A DNA stretch of 64,000 nt from CAYJFX01 sp964370315 (GCA_964370315.1 CAYJIS010000001.1:1-64000); one strand, 5' to 3'. Counted from the stretch's first letter, positions 17,659 to 28,300 are shown. Numbers and translations are program-made. Notes: generated by a model from the letters alone, not told the origin.

Positions 17659-18128
17659 CTATAGGGACTCAGCATGGAAAGAACATCTTTTGCAGTATGC
17701 TGAGTTTCCAGTTTAAAAACACCTCGTTTGATTTCTCCAGAGTGTTCAACACTAAACTCAATTTGTAATGCAAATTTTTCCACACAGGTAAAAAAAAGTA
17801 CTTTTTTTACACTTCTTTGAGCTTTCCACGTTTGGAAATTACTAAAAGGAAATAATTGTTCTTTTTGTTTAGAAGAAGCTCCTCCTATACGAAAGCCCAA
17901 TATTGTTTGTTCAGTTTCATTTGCAAAAAAATATAACGATTTTTCTGAAAATACCAATAGACCCCAAAGTGCTGTATTTGCTTTTTGTGGTTTTAACCCT
18001 AGTAATTCAAACACATACTTATTTGCCTCAATACAAACCATCTCTATTGATTGTACATTGTCTTGTACCTTTTCTTGTAAATTAGAAAAAAATTCTTTTT
18101 GTTCATCATTAATATGTTTGTTATTCAT
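17655..18128 (-). CDS. Hypothetical protein
   Basis: A 157-residue soluble protein that I do not recognise. It has no signal or membrane segment. The middle (about 55-125) alternates hydrophobic and polar residues as in a small beta-barrel of PH or similar type (LWGLLVFSEKSLYFFANE). The basic WKAQRSVKKVLFF stretch follows, and the C-terminal helix is short. A TATACT sits seven nt before the ATG with no ribosome-binding site, so it may be another leaderless gene, although the -35 is poor. It overlaps the convergent AI-2E gene by four bases. Confidence 0.7.
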   Translation of the reverse strand: MNNKHINDEQKEFFSNLQEKVQDNVQSIEMVCIEANKYVFELLGLKPQKANTALWGLLVFSEKSLYFFANETEQTILGFRIGGASSKQKEQLFPFSNFQTWKAQRSVKKVLFFTCVEKFALQIEFSVEHSGEIKRGVFKLETQHTAKDVLSMLSPYS

Positions 18129-18185
18129 AATCCATAGTATACTGTAATTTACTTTTTAAGAATAGTAGTTACAGAGCTTTATCCT

Positions 18186-19376
18186 CTACTTGCATTTCGT
18201 TTTATTAAATTTTTCATATAAAAAGCGCCTATCTTCCTCTTGAAGATTAATATAGCTACATAATGCGCATGCTGCCCTTCCTTCATTTTTAAAGACTTGT
18301 GACACTTTTATATTCATAGTAATATTTCTAGTAAAACCCTCACTTGGGACCCTTAGCTGTAAGGAGTATTCCTGCCCGTTTACTAAAGGAAAATCTTGTT
18401 GATCAATTGTTTTTTTTATATTAAATAACTTACTCGTTTTTAATGGACAACCAAAAATTATTTTTGAATCTGTTACACATAGAATACTTAAGTGTGCACT
18501 TCCAAGACTCTCTTTATGTTCAATAATATGGTCTTGAACCAAATAACGACAAATAGGAATCATTAATACTGTCTCAAGCACTTCCATTGGACTAATTACA
18601 ACCATACGAGCTCGCAAACCAAAAACCGTGTGAACATCATCTAAGGGACTTTCACAAAATGGAATATATGCTGCATATGTTGCCTCTTGCACCTCTGAGT
18701 TTACTGAAGAAAGTGTTAAATGTTCAATTGTATCTTGCACTATTGAAATAGGATACGGGAAAAAATTTCTTGTTGGTATTTTTTTATCAGGAACATACAG
18801 TACAAGTTTTTCTTTTTCGAGCAGAGAAACAATACTGTCAGAAGGATATACCATCTCTAGGTTTGCAAAACGTAATAAAAACTCTTTTGCTTGAATAAGC
18901 TCATCTTGTATAAAATTTAACCATAATTTATTCTCAAACAGCAAGTAATTGCTTTTTTCTCGACAATATGCATGAACTCCTGCAAAACCAGGTTGGAATA
19001 TTTTAGCACTAACGCAATCATCATCTTCTTCTAATTCCAAACTCATTTTATTTACAATAGGAGGTACGATTAGTGCAAATCCATTTTGCACTTTTTTCAA
19101 AGTACTAATAAAATATAAACCTCGTCCTCGATAATAAAAACTTACATTTAATTGTAAGCTCATTTTTGTAATTTGCTCGTAACTTGTCCACTGTGGTAAA
19201 ACTTTTTTAAAAAATAAAATTCCTTGTGAATAAATGCGATAATCATTAAACTGGAGTGTGAGCATTCCTGCCTCTTCATGCATTTTATCAACAGATTGCA
19301 ACATAAGAGGACTTTTGTCAGTTATTATAGAATTAAGTACAACATCGCGCTCAATACCAACAAGCCCCTTACTCAT
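18186..19376 (-). CDS. Hypothetical protein, possible degenerate PilZ domain
   Basis: A 396-residue cytoplasmic protein. The last 120 residues have the shape of a PilZ c-di-GMP-binding barrel: AHLSILCVTDSKIIFG where DxSxxG is expected, LVNGQEYSLQLRVP, then the closing CSYINLQEEDRRFLYEKF, which is the common PilZ ending. The RxxxR arm and a clean DxSxxG are not evident, so nucleotide binding is doubtful. The N-terminal 250 residues are unrecognised and could be a YcgR-N-like or spirochaete-specific domain. The start overlaps the upstream lipoprotein gene by eight bases, indicating an operon. Confidence 0.6.
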   Translation of the reverse strand: MSKGLVGIERDVVLNSIITDKSPLMLQSVDKMHEEAGMLTLQFNDYRIYSQGILFFKKVLPQWTSYEQITKMSLQLNVSFYYRGRGLYFISTLKKVQNGFALIVPPIVNKMSLELEEDDDCVSAKIFQPGFAGVHAYCREKSNYLLFENKLWLNFIQDELIQAKEFLLRFANLEMVYPSDSIVSLLEKEKLVLYVPDKKIPTRNFFPYPISIVQDTIEHLTLSSVNSEVQEATYAAYIPFCESPLDDVHTVFGLRARMVVISPMEVLETVLMIPICRYLVQDHIIEHKESLGSAHLSILCVTDSKIIFGCPLKTSKLFNIKKTIDQQDFPLVNGQEYSLQLRVPSEGFTRNITMNIKVSQVFKNEGRAACALCSYINLQEEDRRFLYEKFNKTKCK

Positions 19377-20022
19377 CTTCTATTTTTCCTATAGTAAATT
19401 GTTGAATTTTAAATGCTTCACCAACATCAATACAATACACTAAACAATCAGAAAAAGAATTCTCAAAATATAACCTAATAGGTATTTCAAAGGAAATAGC
19501 GGAACTTTCATAAGCCTGTACTAATTGAGCCTCACCTATAAAGTACGAAACAATAGTTGGATAATTTTTTAACTCATATTCTATAATTGTTTTTTGAAAC
19601 GAGAGATTTTCTGGAAAATAATCCTTTGAAATTGAATTATTTTTTATAGAGTTTATAAAATTATTAACAAGGGTTATAGCCCCTTGTGGTATGGCACTAG
19701 TATCTAAGCTAGTAAAACCTTGTAAAGAAGGATATACTTCTTTATCTTTTTCAAAGTTGTAAAAGTATAAAACGGTATTACTACCATCTTGGGAAAAAAT
19801 TCTTCTATTTTCTTCCTCAGCAGTAATATCGCGAATGCCACTTCCTGCATTAGCACTGTCATTGCGCTCTACATCAAGTGTCCACAAAGTTGATGCGTCT
19901 TTGGCTTTTATTTCTTCTTGTAATGTTTTATATGAAGGCACATCGTCTTGAGTATCATGAGAGTTAGTACACGAAATGAAAATAATAAAAATAAACAATG
20001 CTGTACAAATATTTTTGGGCAT
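19369..20022 (-). CDS. Putative lipoprotein
   Basis: A 217-residue protein with a signal of spirochaetal lipoprotein type: MPKN, a hydrophobic stretch, then FISC with the lipidated cysteine at residue 18. The mature part is unrecognised, begins with a polar linker, and ends in a possible beta-rich domain. A longer frame reaches 20121, but I start at 20022 because the signal peptide begins there and AAAGGT lies upstream. First gene of an operon with the possible PilZ protein, so an envelope-linked signalling role is conceivable but unproven. Confidence 0.72.
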   Translation of the reverse strand: MPKNICTALFIFIIFISCTNSHDTQDDVPSYKTLQEEIKAKDASTLWTLDVERNDSANAGSGIRDITAEEENRRIFSQDGSNTVLYFYNFEKDKEVYPSLQGFTSLDTSAIPQGAITLVNNFINSIKNNSISKDYFPENLSFQKTIIEYELKNYPTIVSYFIGEAQLVQAYESSAISFEIPIRLYFENSFSDCLVYCIDVGEAFKIQQFTIGKIEDE

Positions 20023-20235
20023 ATATATTTTACCTTTTCCTTTATATTTTTTAAAATCTCGTAGACATTTGTGCAATTTATCGGTACAATAATAGTACGT
20101 AATGAAAATAAAATCAAGCAATATCTCTCTTTGATTATCGACACAATTATTGGATTGCTTGACAAAGTAACGTGGGTATAAGTGTATCTGTATTACTAGA
20201 CAAAATACATTATTGTATCTTTTAAGGAGAAATTA

Positions 20236-22257
20236 ATGGCATTAACCGTTGCACAAAAAATTTTACAATCACACATAGTAAAAGAAGACTGTCCTTCTCT
20301 AATAGTAACTGAGAATAACCCAATTACAGAGGGAGAACCGATTGCAATAAAAATAGATCAAACGCTGACACAGGATGCAACTGGGACAATGGCGTATCTA
20401 CAATTTGAAACAATTGGTATACCCCGAGTTAAAACAGAACTTTCGGTGTCATATGTTGACCATAATACACTTCAAACAGATTATAAAAACATGGACGATC
20501 ATCAATACTTACAAAGTATTGCAGCAAAATATGGATTATGGTTTTCTCGTGCTGGTAATGGTATTTGTCATCAAGTTCATTTAGAAAAATTTGGTAAGCC
20601 AGGAAAAACTCTTTTGGGATCAGACTCTCACACCCCAACTTGTGGTGGACTAGGAATGATTGCAATTGGTGCTGGAGGACTTGATGTTGCAGTTGCAATG
20701 GGAGGTGGAGCCTTTCACCTAGTAATGCCTAAAATTATTGGTGTTAACTTAAAAGGTTCCCTAAAAAATGGCTCTAGTGCTAAAGACATTATTTTAGAAG
20801 TTCTCCGTCAAGAAACCGTTAAAGGTGGAGTGTCTGCTATTTATGAGTATTTTGGAGAAGGTGTTAAATCGTTATCAGTTCCTCAAAGAGCAACGATTAC
20901 AAATATGGGAGCAGAACTCGGTGCAACATGCAGTATTTTTCCATCGGATGAAAATACAAAATCATTTTTAGAACACATGGGTAGAGGCGACGATTGGTCA
21001 GAATTAAAAGCCGATGATGGTGCTCAATATCATAAGATAATTGAGGTAAACTTAGATACATTAGAATCATTAGCTGCATGCCCACACTCTCCTGATGCCA
21101 TAAAAAAAATCAGTGAGATAGAAGGAAAAAAAGTTGATCAAGTAGTTATTGGATCTTGTACTAACTCTTCGATTGATGATCTAGCAGCTGTAGCTAATAT
21201 AGTAAAAGGAAAACATATTGCTCCACATGTAGAAGCAGGCATAGCACCTGGTAGCAGAGCGACTCTTTTATTAGCTGAAAAATCAGGTATTCTCGGTGAA
21301 CTAATTAGAGCAGGGTTTAGAATATTAGAAAGTGCTTGTGGTCCATGTATTGGACAAGGATTTGCTCCTTCATCAAGTGCTGTATCACTTAGAACTTTTA
21401 ACAGAAACTTTAAGGGACGAAGTGGTAGTGCTGATGCACAAGTATACCTAGTTTCCCCAGAAACTGCTGCGAGCTCTGCAATTACTGGTATAATAACAAA
21501 TGCTAAAGATTATGTAACACAAACAGAGAGCATACATACATTTGCAAGTGCTACTAATTTAAGCTTTGAGGATATTTATTCAATTACAAGTGATAATGGC
21601 ATGCTAATAAAACCACTAAGTGAAGCAGAATCAAAACAAGTTGAAATACTTAGAGGACCAAATATTAAGCCGTGCCCAAAAGCTCCAGCTATGAAAGCAG
21701 CACTTGAACTTCCTCTTATATTAAAAGCAGGCGATAATGTTTCTACTGATGACATTTTGCCAGCTGGAGCAAAAATGCTGCCACTAAGATCTAATATACC
21801 AGAAATTGCAAAATATACACTAGAAAGACTGGATTCTGAGTTTTACAATAATGCTACGAAAGTTCTCGAACAAGGCGGTGATGGATGCATTATTGTTGGT
21901 GGTGAAAATTATGGTCAAGGATCTTCTCGTGAACACGCAGCCCTTGCCCCAATGTATTTAGGTGTTAGAGTGGTATTAGCAAAATCATTTGCAAGAATAC
22001 ACAAGGCAAACCTAGTGAACTACGGTATAATTCCTTTAGAGTTTAAAAACGCACAAGATTATGATTTACTACATAAAGGTGATACGCTTAAACTAGAAAA
22101 CATACATGAAGCTCTTCTTACAGGAGAAAACTTTAAAATATGCTTTAATGAAAAAACAATTGAAGGTATAAATGATTTTTCAGAAAGATCTAGAAAAATC
22201 ATTCAAGCTGGTGGTCTAACAGCCTATACAAAAACAGGTGGACAAGGCAATGTTTAA
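20236..22257 (+). CDS. Aconitate hydratase
   Basis: A 673-residue aconitase-family enzyme isomerising citrate to isocitrate with a 4Fe-4S cluster. The cluster cysteines are C308 in GSCTNSS and C368 and C371 in CGPCIGQ. Substrate residues sit in SDSHTPTCGG (about 129-138), PETAASS and RSGSADAQVYL. The swivelling C-terminal domain (about 495-673) carries GGENYGQGSSREHAAL. The length fits the compact bacterial/archaeal-like aconitase type rather than 890-residue AcnA. In a probably fermentative spirochaete it would serve glutamate synthesis rather than a full cycle (inference). AAGGAG precedes the ATG. First gene of a run with the HD and ComFB genes. Confidence 0.88.
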   Translation: MALTVAQKILQSHIVKEDCPSLIVTENNPITEGEPIAIKIDQTLTQDATGTMAYLQFETIGIPRVKTELSVSYVDHNTLQTDYKNMDDHQYLQSIAAKYGLWFSRAGNGICHQVHLEKFGKPGKTLLGSDSHTPTCGGLGMIAIGAGGLDVAVAMGGGAFHLVMPKIIGVNLKGSLKNGSSAKDIILEVLRQETVKGGVSAIYEYFGEGVKSLSVPQRATITNMGAELGATCSIFPSDENTKSFLEHMGRGDDWSELKADDGAQYHKIIEVNLDTLESLAACPHSPDAIKKISEIEGKKVDQVVIGSCTNSSIDDLAAVANIVKGKHIAPHVEAGIAPGSRATLLLAEKSGILGELIRAGFRILESACGPCIGQGFAPSSSAVSLRTFNRNFKGRSGSADAQVYLVSPETAASSAITGIITNAKDYVTQTESIHTFASATNLSFEDIYSITSDNGMLIKPLSEAESKQVEILRGPNIKPCPKAPAMKAALELPLILKAGDNVSTDDILPAGAKMLPLRSNIPEIAKYTLERLDSEFYNNATKVLEQGGDGCIIVGGENYGQGSSREHAALAPMYLGVRVVLAKSFARIHKANLVNYGIIPLEFKNAQDYDLLHKGDTLKLENIHEALLTGENFKICFNEKTIEGINDFSERSRKIIQAGGLTAYTKTGGQGNV

Positions 22258-23491
22258 AGACGCTTTAGAAGCTGTTAGAGACCCTTTGTGGAAACACATC
22301 TATATACCCTCTAAACTTTATGAAGCTACAAAAACAATGGATTTTGTTCGATTAACACGAATAAGACAGCTTGGACCAACCCAGTTGATATATCCAGGTG
22401 CAACACACACGCGGGCATCACATTCTTTTGGTGTGTATCACATAGCAGTATTATTATTAGAGCGATTATTACAAAATGGGGCAGACAAATGGACAACAAC
22501 TGAAGGTTGTAAGTCTTTTGCAGCTGCGGCTCTTTTTCATGACTTAGGTCATTTTCCTTATACGCACTCTTTAAAAGAACTTCCACTTATTGAACATGAA
22601 GTACTTACTGCTAGACAGATATTACAACAGCCTTTATATGATATAATTGGTGCATGGGGAGCTGACCCAAAACAAACCGCTGCAATAATTGACAAAGAAA
22701 TTGATACTGATGATACGCAAACACTTTTTTTTAGATGCTTACTTTCTGGTGTATTAGATCCTGATAAATTAGACTACTTAAACAGAGATGCTTTTTTCTG
22801 TGGAGTCCCATATGGGATTCAAGACACAGATTTTATTTTATCAAAAATATATCCAGATAAAATAATGGGCATCAGTATAGATTCAAGTGCAATATCAACA
22901 GTTGAAAACATTTTATTTTCAAAGTACTTAATGTATGGCTCTGTTTACTGGCATAAGCAAGTTCGTATTGCTACCGCTATGATGAAAAAGGTTTTAGTTG
23001 CTGCTTTAGATAAAGATATTATTACAAGTGAACAACTATATAGCCTCGATGATGAGCAATTATTCTATCTTTTAGAAAAAAAACACAATGAACATAATAA
23101 TGAAAAATTTTCAGAATACTACGTTGCACAAGAACTTAGAGAACAACGATTGTATTCCGTTGTATTAGAACTTCCCTTTGATGAACACAATGAAAAACAT
23201 ATACAGCTTGAAAATTTACAAAACAGAACGAAAGCAGAAAACGTAATTGCTGAAAAATTAGGATGTAAAAGTGAGCATATCATAATTGATATCCCCGAAA
23301 GAATTAGCTTTGAAAGCAATTTGCCCATTTCTGATCTAAACGTATCATTTTCACAAAGCCCTACGGTGTTTTCAAAAAGTACCGTAAAGTCTTTTGTAAG
23401 CTCATTACGTAATATCAGAATCGGTGTTGATAAAAAAAATGTAGTTATATCTTCAAAAGATATAGAAAATATCATTGCAATATATGTTTAG
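22250..23491 (+). CDS. HD-domain phosphohydrolase (dNTPase/SAMHD1-like)
   Basis: A 413-residue metal-dependent phosphohydrolase. The HD site is built from H58 (TRASHSFGV), H97-D98 (FHDLGHFPYTHS) and a later aspartate near residue 170 (GVLDPDKLDYLNRD). This arrangement matches the dGTPase/SAMHD1-like family, which degrades deoxynucleotides, though substrate is unproven. I start at ATG 22250 with AGGTGG eight nt upstream; a GTG at 22238 in frame is less likely. The start lies inside the last codons of the aconitase gene (eight-base overlap), so the two are translationally coupled. Confidence 0.85.
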   Translation: MFKDALEAVRDPLWKHIYIPSKLYEATKTMDFVRLTRIRQLGPTQLIYPGATHTRASHSFGVYHIAVLLLERLLQNGADKWTTTEGCKSFAAAALFHDLGHFPYTHSLKELPLIEHEVLTARQILQQPLYDIIGAWGADPKQTAAIIDKEIDTDDTQTLFFRCLLSGVLDPDKLDYLNRDAFFCGVPYGIQDTDFILSKIYPDKIMGISIDSSAISTVENILFSKYLMYGSVYWHKQVRIATAMMKKVLVAALDKDIITSEQLYSLDDEQLFYLLEKKHNEHNNEKFSEYYVAQELREQRLYSVVLELPFDEHNEKHIQLENLQNRTKAENVIAEKLGCKSEHIIIDIPERISFESNLPISDLNVSFSQSPTVFSKSTVKSFVSSLRNIRIGVDKKNVVISSKDIENIIAIYV

Positions 23492-23531
23492 TTGGTATAT
23501 AATTACTATGTAGATTAAAAAGAGGTGGAAC

Positions 23532-24236
23532 ATGAAATTACACAATATTCTTGAAGAACAAATAATTGAGCGAGTTAAAGCAATATATGTCGATGCTGAA
23601 AGACGGGAATTGCCATGGTTACAATGTAGCTGTGAACAATGCCAATTGGATACAGCGGCTTATGTTCTTAATAGAATAACTCCTAGATATGTTGTTTCTG
23701 AACGTGGAATTGCACATGCAGTAGCTGAAAATGAAAACCAACTAGATGCAGATGTTGACCACTATATTATTGAGGGTATGAAAAAAGTTGCCTCAGTAAC
23801 ACGTTTTTTTCATGGAAAACACAACGCATCTAATTCAAGTGATGCAACAACAGAATATGCATTTAATTTTCCCTTTTTTAATGGCGCATTGTTTGACGGT
23901 AAGTCGTTTGAACCACTAAAAAATGCAAAAGTAACTTTAAAATATGAAAATGAAGTATGCCCTATGCACGATAATTCATGGATAAACCCATATTTACTAC
24001 ATGATAAAAGTAATGGACGTTATACGTTTTGGATTAAATCTATACCAGCTACGGCAGAAAACATAGAACAAACATTTACTTTTTTAATAGAGATTCAAAG
24101 TGAAGGATACGAAGATACTATGTATTCTTTTTCTGTCGATGCGACAAGCACTTCAGCTATCAATGAAACTCCAGATACCACAACCAAATTTAACATTCAA
24201 GATTTGTATTTATTTTCACCAGATAGCGAAGGGTAA
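23532..24236 (+). CDS. ComFB-domain protein with beta-rich C-terminal extension
   Basis: A 234-residue protein. Residues 1-100 match the ComFB (late competence) pattern: an N-terminal helix MKLHNILEEQIIERV, then CSCEQCQLDTAAYVLNRITPRYVVSERG with the conserved cysteines and DTAAYVLN. Residues about 115-234 look like an Ig-like or transthyretin-like beta sandwich with no export signal. Related ComFB proteins in other bacteria have been reported to bind cyclic dinucleotides. AGAGGTGG precedes the ATG. It follows the HD gene by 40 nt and its stop is one base from the convergent permease gene. Confidence 0.75.
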   Translation: MKLHNILEEQIIERVKAIYVDAERRELPWLQCSCEQCQLDTAAYVLNRITPRYVVSERGIAHAVAENENQLDADVDHYIIEGMKKVASVTRFFHGKHNASNSSDATTEYAFNFPFFNGALFDGKSFEPLKNAKVTLKYENEVCPMHDNSWINPYLLHDKSNGRYTFWIKSIPATAENIEQTFTFLIEIQSEGYEDTMYSFSVDATSTSAINETPDTTTKFNIQDLYLFSPDSEG

Positions 24237-24237
24237 A

Positions 24238-25044
24238 TTATAGTGCAATTGCTGATTTTATAATATTTATCACACAAGTTGCAATAATAAATAATTGCAC
24301 TATGTTGAATAATACGGCTATAGAATCATTTGTCATTCTTTTCTTTAATACTGTCCCCACAAAACCGCCAAGTATTGCAAACACAATCATAAACGGTGCA
24401 ATGGAAAGTTCATAGTCTGAAAACCCTGTTGTAAAAAGAATCTGTAAAAGCTTTGATGATTGTGAAAAAAAGATTACTATAATGCTTGAAAAGGCAGCTG
24501 TTTTCATATCAAAAGAAAACATTAGCATCAAGACAGCAACATTAATTGGCCCACCACCTATTCCTAAAAAAGAAGAAATGAGTCCTAATCCCAGACCTGT
24601 AAGCATATAGACAACATGAGACTTACAGATAAGTGTTCGTATTCTCTTTAAAAGAAATAAAAACACAGAAATTGATACGCTTACAATAAAAAATAAAATG
24701 TTTTGAATTAAAGTTATTTGTGTACTAGAGCTAGCAGCTTTTGCAACAATCGAAAAAATAAACTGTCCAGAAAGACCACCAACTACACCACCAAGACCTA
24801 AAATTGCAAGTCTCGAAACTGTTGCAGATTTTTCATTATCTAGGTCGCTTTGCCCCCTACTCTTGATAAGAGACACCACTGACATTGAAAATACGGTTAT
24901 ACTACTTAATAAACTGATTGAAACTGCATTATAGTGACTGAGTAAATCCATTACTGGTTTAACTATTACACCACCACCCATACCGCTAATCGCGCCAACA
25001 GTACAGGCAATTAATGCTAAGATAGAATAAATTAGGTATTCCAT
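24238..25044 (-). CDS. TauE/SafE (TSUP) family permease
   Basis: A 268-residue membrane protein with about eight helices in two repeats, each carrying the family's glycine motif: AISGMGGGVIVKP near residue 20 and LISSFLGIGGGPINVAVL near 170. The family exports sulfite, sulfonates or related organic acids; substrate unknown. A longer frame runs back into tRNA-Pro; the real start is ATG 25044, because the first helix begins there. That ATG lies one nucleotide after the tRNA 3' end, with no room for a ribosome-binding site, so the message is probably leaderless after tRNA processing. Confidence 0.88.
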   Translation of the reverse strand: MEYLIYSILALIACTVGAISGMGGGVIVKPVMDLLSHYNAVSISLLSSITVFSMSVVSLIKSRGQSDLDNEKSATVSRLAILGLGGVVGGLSGQFIFSIVAKAASSSTQITLIQNILFFIVSVSISVFLFLLKRIRTLICKSHVVYMLTGLGLGLISSFLGIGGGPINVAVLMLMFSFDMKTAAFSSIIVIFFSQSSKLLQILFTTGFSDYELSIAPFMIVFAILGGFVGTVLKKRMTNDSIAVLFNIVQLFIIATCVINIIKSAIAL

Positions 25045-25045
25045 T

Positions 25046-25118
25046 TCGGAACGACAGGATTCGAACCTGCGACATCCTGGTCCCAAACCAGGCGCGCTAC
25101 CAACTGCGCTACATTCCG
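25046..25118 (-). tRNA. tRNA-Pro (anticodon TGG)
   Basis: 73 nt on the minus strand. Acceptor CGGAATG pairs with CGTTCCG, the D arm contains AGCGCAGTTGGTAGCGC, the anticodon loop TTTGGGA between CCTGG and CCAGG gives TGG, and the T arm contains GGTTCGAATCC. Discriminator A; no encoded CCA. No terminator follows; the TauE/SafE gene starts at once. Confidence 0.95.
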
Positions 25119-25156
25119 TTGTAAACTCTCTTGTAAAACAAGTCGTTACGTGAAAT

Positions 25157-25186
25157 ATAATAGCACAAAAGTAATAAATATGTCAA
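25157..25186 (-). promoter_or_regulatory. Promoter of tRNA-Pro and the TauE/SafE gene
   Basis: On the minus strand perfect TTGACA (25186-25181), 18 nt, TATTAT (25162-25157). Predicted start about 32 nt before the tRNA 5' end. Confidence 0.7.
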
Positions 25187-25317
25187 GAGGGTTAAGACCA
25201 TTTTATATAGTACATATCCTGTTTTATTAAGCATTTTAACTTTCTAATTGTATAATGTATTTTTACTTTAGAAGACATTCTTTTTCTTGTATAGTACTAA
25301 ATTACTATTTACCTCAC

Positions 25318-25346
25318 TTGAGTATTTAGCCAAAATATGCTATTTT
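25318..25346 (+). promoter_or_regulatory. Possible promoter of ileS
   Basis: TTGAGT (25318-25323), 17 nt, TATTTT (25341-25346). A better -10, TATAAT at 25355-25360, has no matching -35. The rest of the 260-nt gap upstream is AT-rich, and I see no T-box specifier or antiterminator in it. Confidence 0.35.
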
Positions 25347-25379
25347 ATACTATATATAATATAGATGTGAGGTTTTATT

Positions 25380-28300
25380 TTGTACCAGAATGTAAATCCA
25401 AAAGTAAATTTTTCTAAGCAAGAAGAAACAATTTTAGAGTTTTGGAAGAAAAACGATATTTTTAAGAAATCAATAGATGCTCGAGAGGGAAAAGGTGAAT
25501 ACGTATTCTATGATGGCCCTCCATTTGCAACTGGATTACCACACTTTGGCCACTTTATACCAAATACAATAAAAGACATCATTCCACGATATCAAACTAT
25601 GAAGGGAAAAAAAGTTGAACGTCGTTTTGGCTGGGACTGTCATGGACTTCCTGTTGAAAACTTAATAGAAAAAGAACTTGGTCTAAACTCTAAAACTGAT
25701 ATTGAAAAATTTGGAGTTGATAAATTTAATGAAGCATGCCGTGAAAGCGTACTACGTTATGTAAATGAATGGAAACAAACAATTACCCGCCTTGGGCGAT
25801 GGGTAGACTTTGATAATGACTATAAAACCATGGATAGTAGCTACATGGAGTCCATTTGGTGGATTCTAAAAACGCTATGGGAGAAAAACCTATTAACAGA
25901 AGGTTTTTACATTTTACCATATTGCCCTCGCTGTGCAACCGTTCTTTCAAATCACGAGCTTAGCCTTGGAGGGTATAAAGATGTTCATGACCCTGCCGTT
26001 ACCGTTCGCTTTAAAATTAAAGAAGGAAACAAGGCTGTTACCGATATTGAAAACACTTACTTTTTAGCATGGACAACAACACCTTGGACACTGCCATCAA
26101 ACTTAGGCCTTGCGGTAGGGCCAGACGTTGATTACGTAAAAATTAAGGATGGAGACGACTTTTATATTTTTGCAGCATCGAGACTTTCAGCCTACTACAA
26201 GAACGAAGAGGACTACACCATAGTATGGACAAAAAAAGGCTCAGAGCTTAAAGATATGCGCTACGAGCCACTCTTCCCTTACTTCTCTGAGCATGCAAAC
26301 GCAACCGAAGATTATCCAAAATCAATTGGTGCTTTTAGAGTTTTTGTTGGCGACTTTGTAACAACTGAAGATGGTACGGGTATTGTACACACAGCCCCAG
26401 GTTTTGGTGAAGAAGATAATAAACTTTTCAAAGGCACAAATATTCCAACCATTTGTCCAATTGATGCAGAATGTAAGTTTACAAATGAAGTGTCAGACTA
26501 CGAAGGTCGCTTTGTAAAAGAGTGCGATAAAGATATTATAGAAAGACTCAAAAATGAAGGAAGTCTTGTAAAACGAGATCAAATTCTTCACTCATACCCA
26601 CACTGCTGGCGTTGCGGAAGCCCTCTTATTTACCGAGCAATTGGAAGTTGGTTTGTTGGCGTTGAATCAATTCGTGACAAGCTCTTAAAGGCTAACGACC
26701 AAATTACTTGGCAGCCAGAGCACATTAAAGCAGGCCGTTTTGGTAAATGGCTCGAAGGTGCACGCGACTGGGCAATTAGCCGAAATCGTTATTGGGGAAA
26801 TCCTATTCCTGTGTGGAAGTGCGATGACTGTGGTAAATCAATTTGTGTTGGAAGTCGTGACGAATTAAAAGAACTTTCTGGTGTATACCCAGAGGACTTA
26901 CATAAGCACTTTGTAGACAAAATAGAAATTCCTTGTGAATGCGGAACAAAGATGAAGCGTGTTCCCGAAGTTTTAGATTGTTGGTTTGAGTCAGGCTCTA
27001 TGCCGTATGCGCAAAACCACTACCCCTTTGAAAACAAAGAATACTTTGAAAGTCATTATCCTGCAGATTTTATCTCAGAAGGCTTAGACCAAACGAGAGG
27101 ATGGTTTTATTCTTTAACCGTATTAGCAGCTGCACTCTTTGACAAACCAGCATTTAAGAACTGTATTGTAAACGGACTTATTCTTGCATCCGATGGCAAA
27201 AAAATGTCTAAGAGCTTAAAAAACTACACCGACCCAGCAATTGTAATGGAACAATTCGGAGCTGACGCCATTCGTATGTTTTTAATCCATTCAGCTGCTG
27301 TTCGGGCAGACGATTTAAAATACTCTGATGAAGGAGTTAGAGATGTTCTAAAAGGTGTTCTTATTCCTTTATGGAACTCATACAGTTTCTTTGTTACCTA
27401 TGCAAATATTGATGCAATAAAAGCTACTGGTAAAGCATTTGATACAAGCCTACCAGTTAATCCACTAGATAGATGGATTTTATCAATAACTCAAAAAATG
27501 GTTAAAGATGTAACAGAAGCAATGGATAATTACGATTTATCAAAAGCAATTGACCCAATTGTTGTCTATATAGATCTTTTAAATAACTGGTATATCCGTA
27601 GGAGCAGAAGACGTTTTTGGAGAAGTGAAAACGATGGTGATAAAACAGAAGCGTATGAAACATTATATTTTGCATTAAAAACATTTGCACAAGTAGCAGC
27701 ACCTGTTATTCCTTTTATTACAGAAGCAATGTGGCTAAACCTTAGACTATCTGAAGACAAAGAATCTGTACATCTTTGCGACTATCCTACTTACGATGAA
27801 TCTAAAAGAGATTTAGGCCTTGAGTTTGAAATGGATACTGTTCAAAAGGCAGTATCTATGGGTAGATCCCTTCGCTATCAATACAACTTAAAAATTAGAC
27901 AGCCACTTAAAAGTGTTGAATTTGTTACGAGAAGCCCAGAAGAAAAAACAGTTCTCATGGCAATGGAAGAGTCTATCCGAGAGGAATTAAATGTTAAAAA
28001 AATTGTATTCCATGAAAGAGAAGACGAACTAGTTGAATACAAAGCAAAGGCTAACTTTAGAACTCTTGGCAAAGAATTAGGGGCTTTGATGAAAAAAGCT
28101 TCTGTGATTATAGAAGAACTGGATCAAAGTGCAATACAGTCTCTCCTAGATGGTTCTACTTTAAGCATAGATGTTGAAGGCAAAACAATAGAACTAACCG
28201 AAGAAAAAATTATAGTAGAGAGAGTTGAAAAAGAGAACCTAAAAGTATTAAACGAGGGAACGCTAACGGTAGCGCTTGACTCTGAAATTACTGAAGAACT

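Noticed and set aside
24238..25086. Longer TauE/SafE protein starting inside tRNA-Pro
   Set aside because: The added residues are translated tRNA sequence and precede the first membrane helix.
25119..25379. T-box leader for ileS
   Set aside because: I could find neither the T-box sequence nor an antiterminator/terminator pair; the gap holds the tRNA-Pro promoter and AT-rich sequence.
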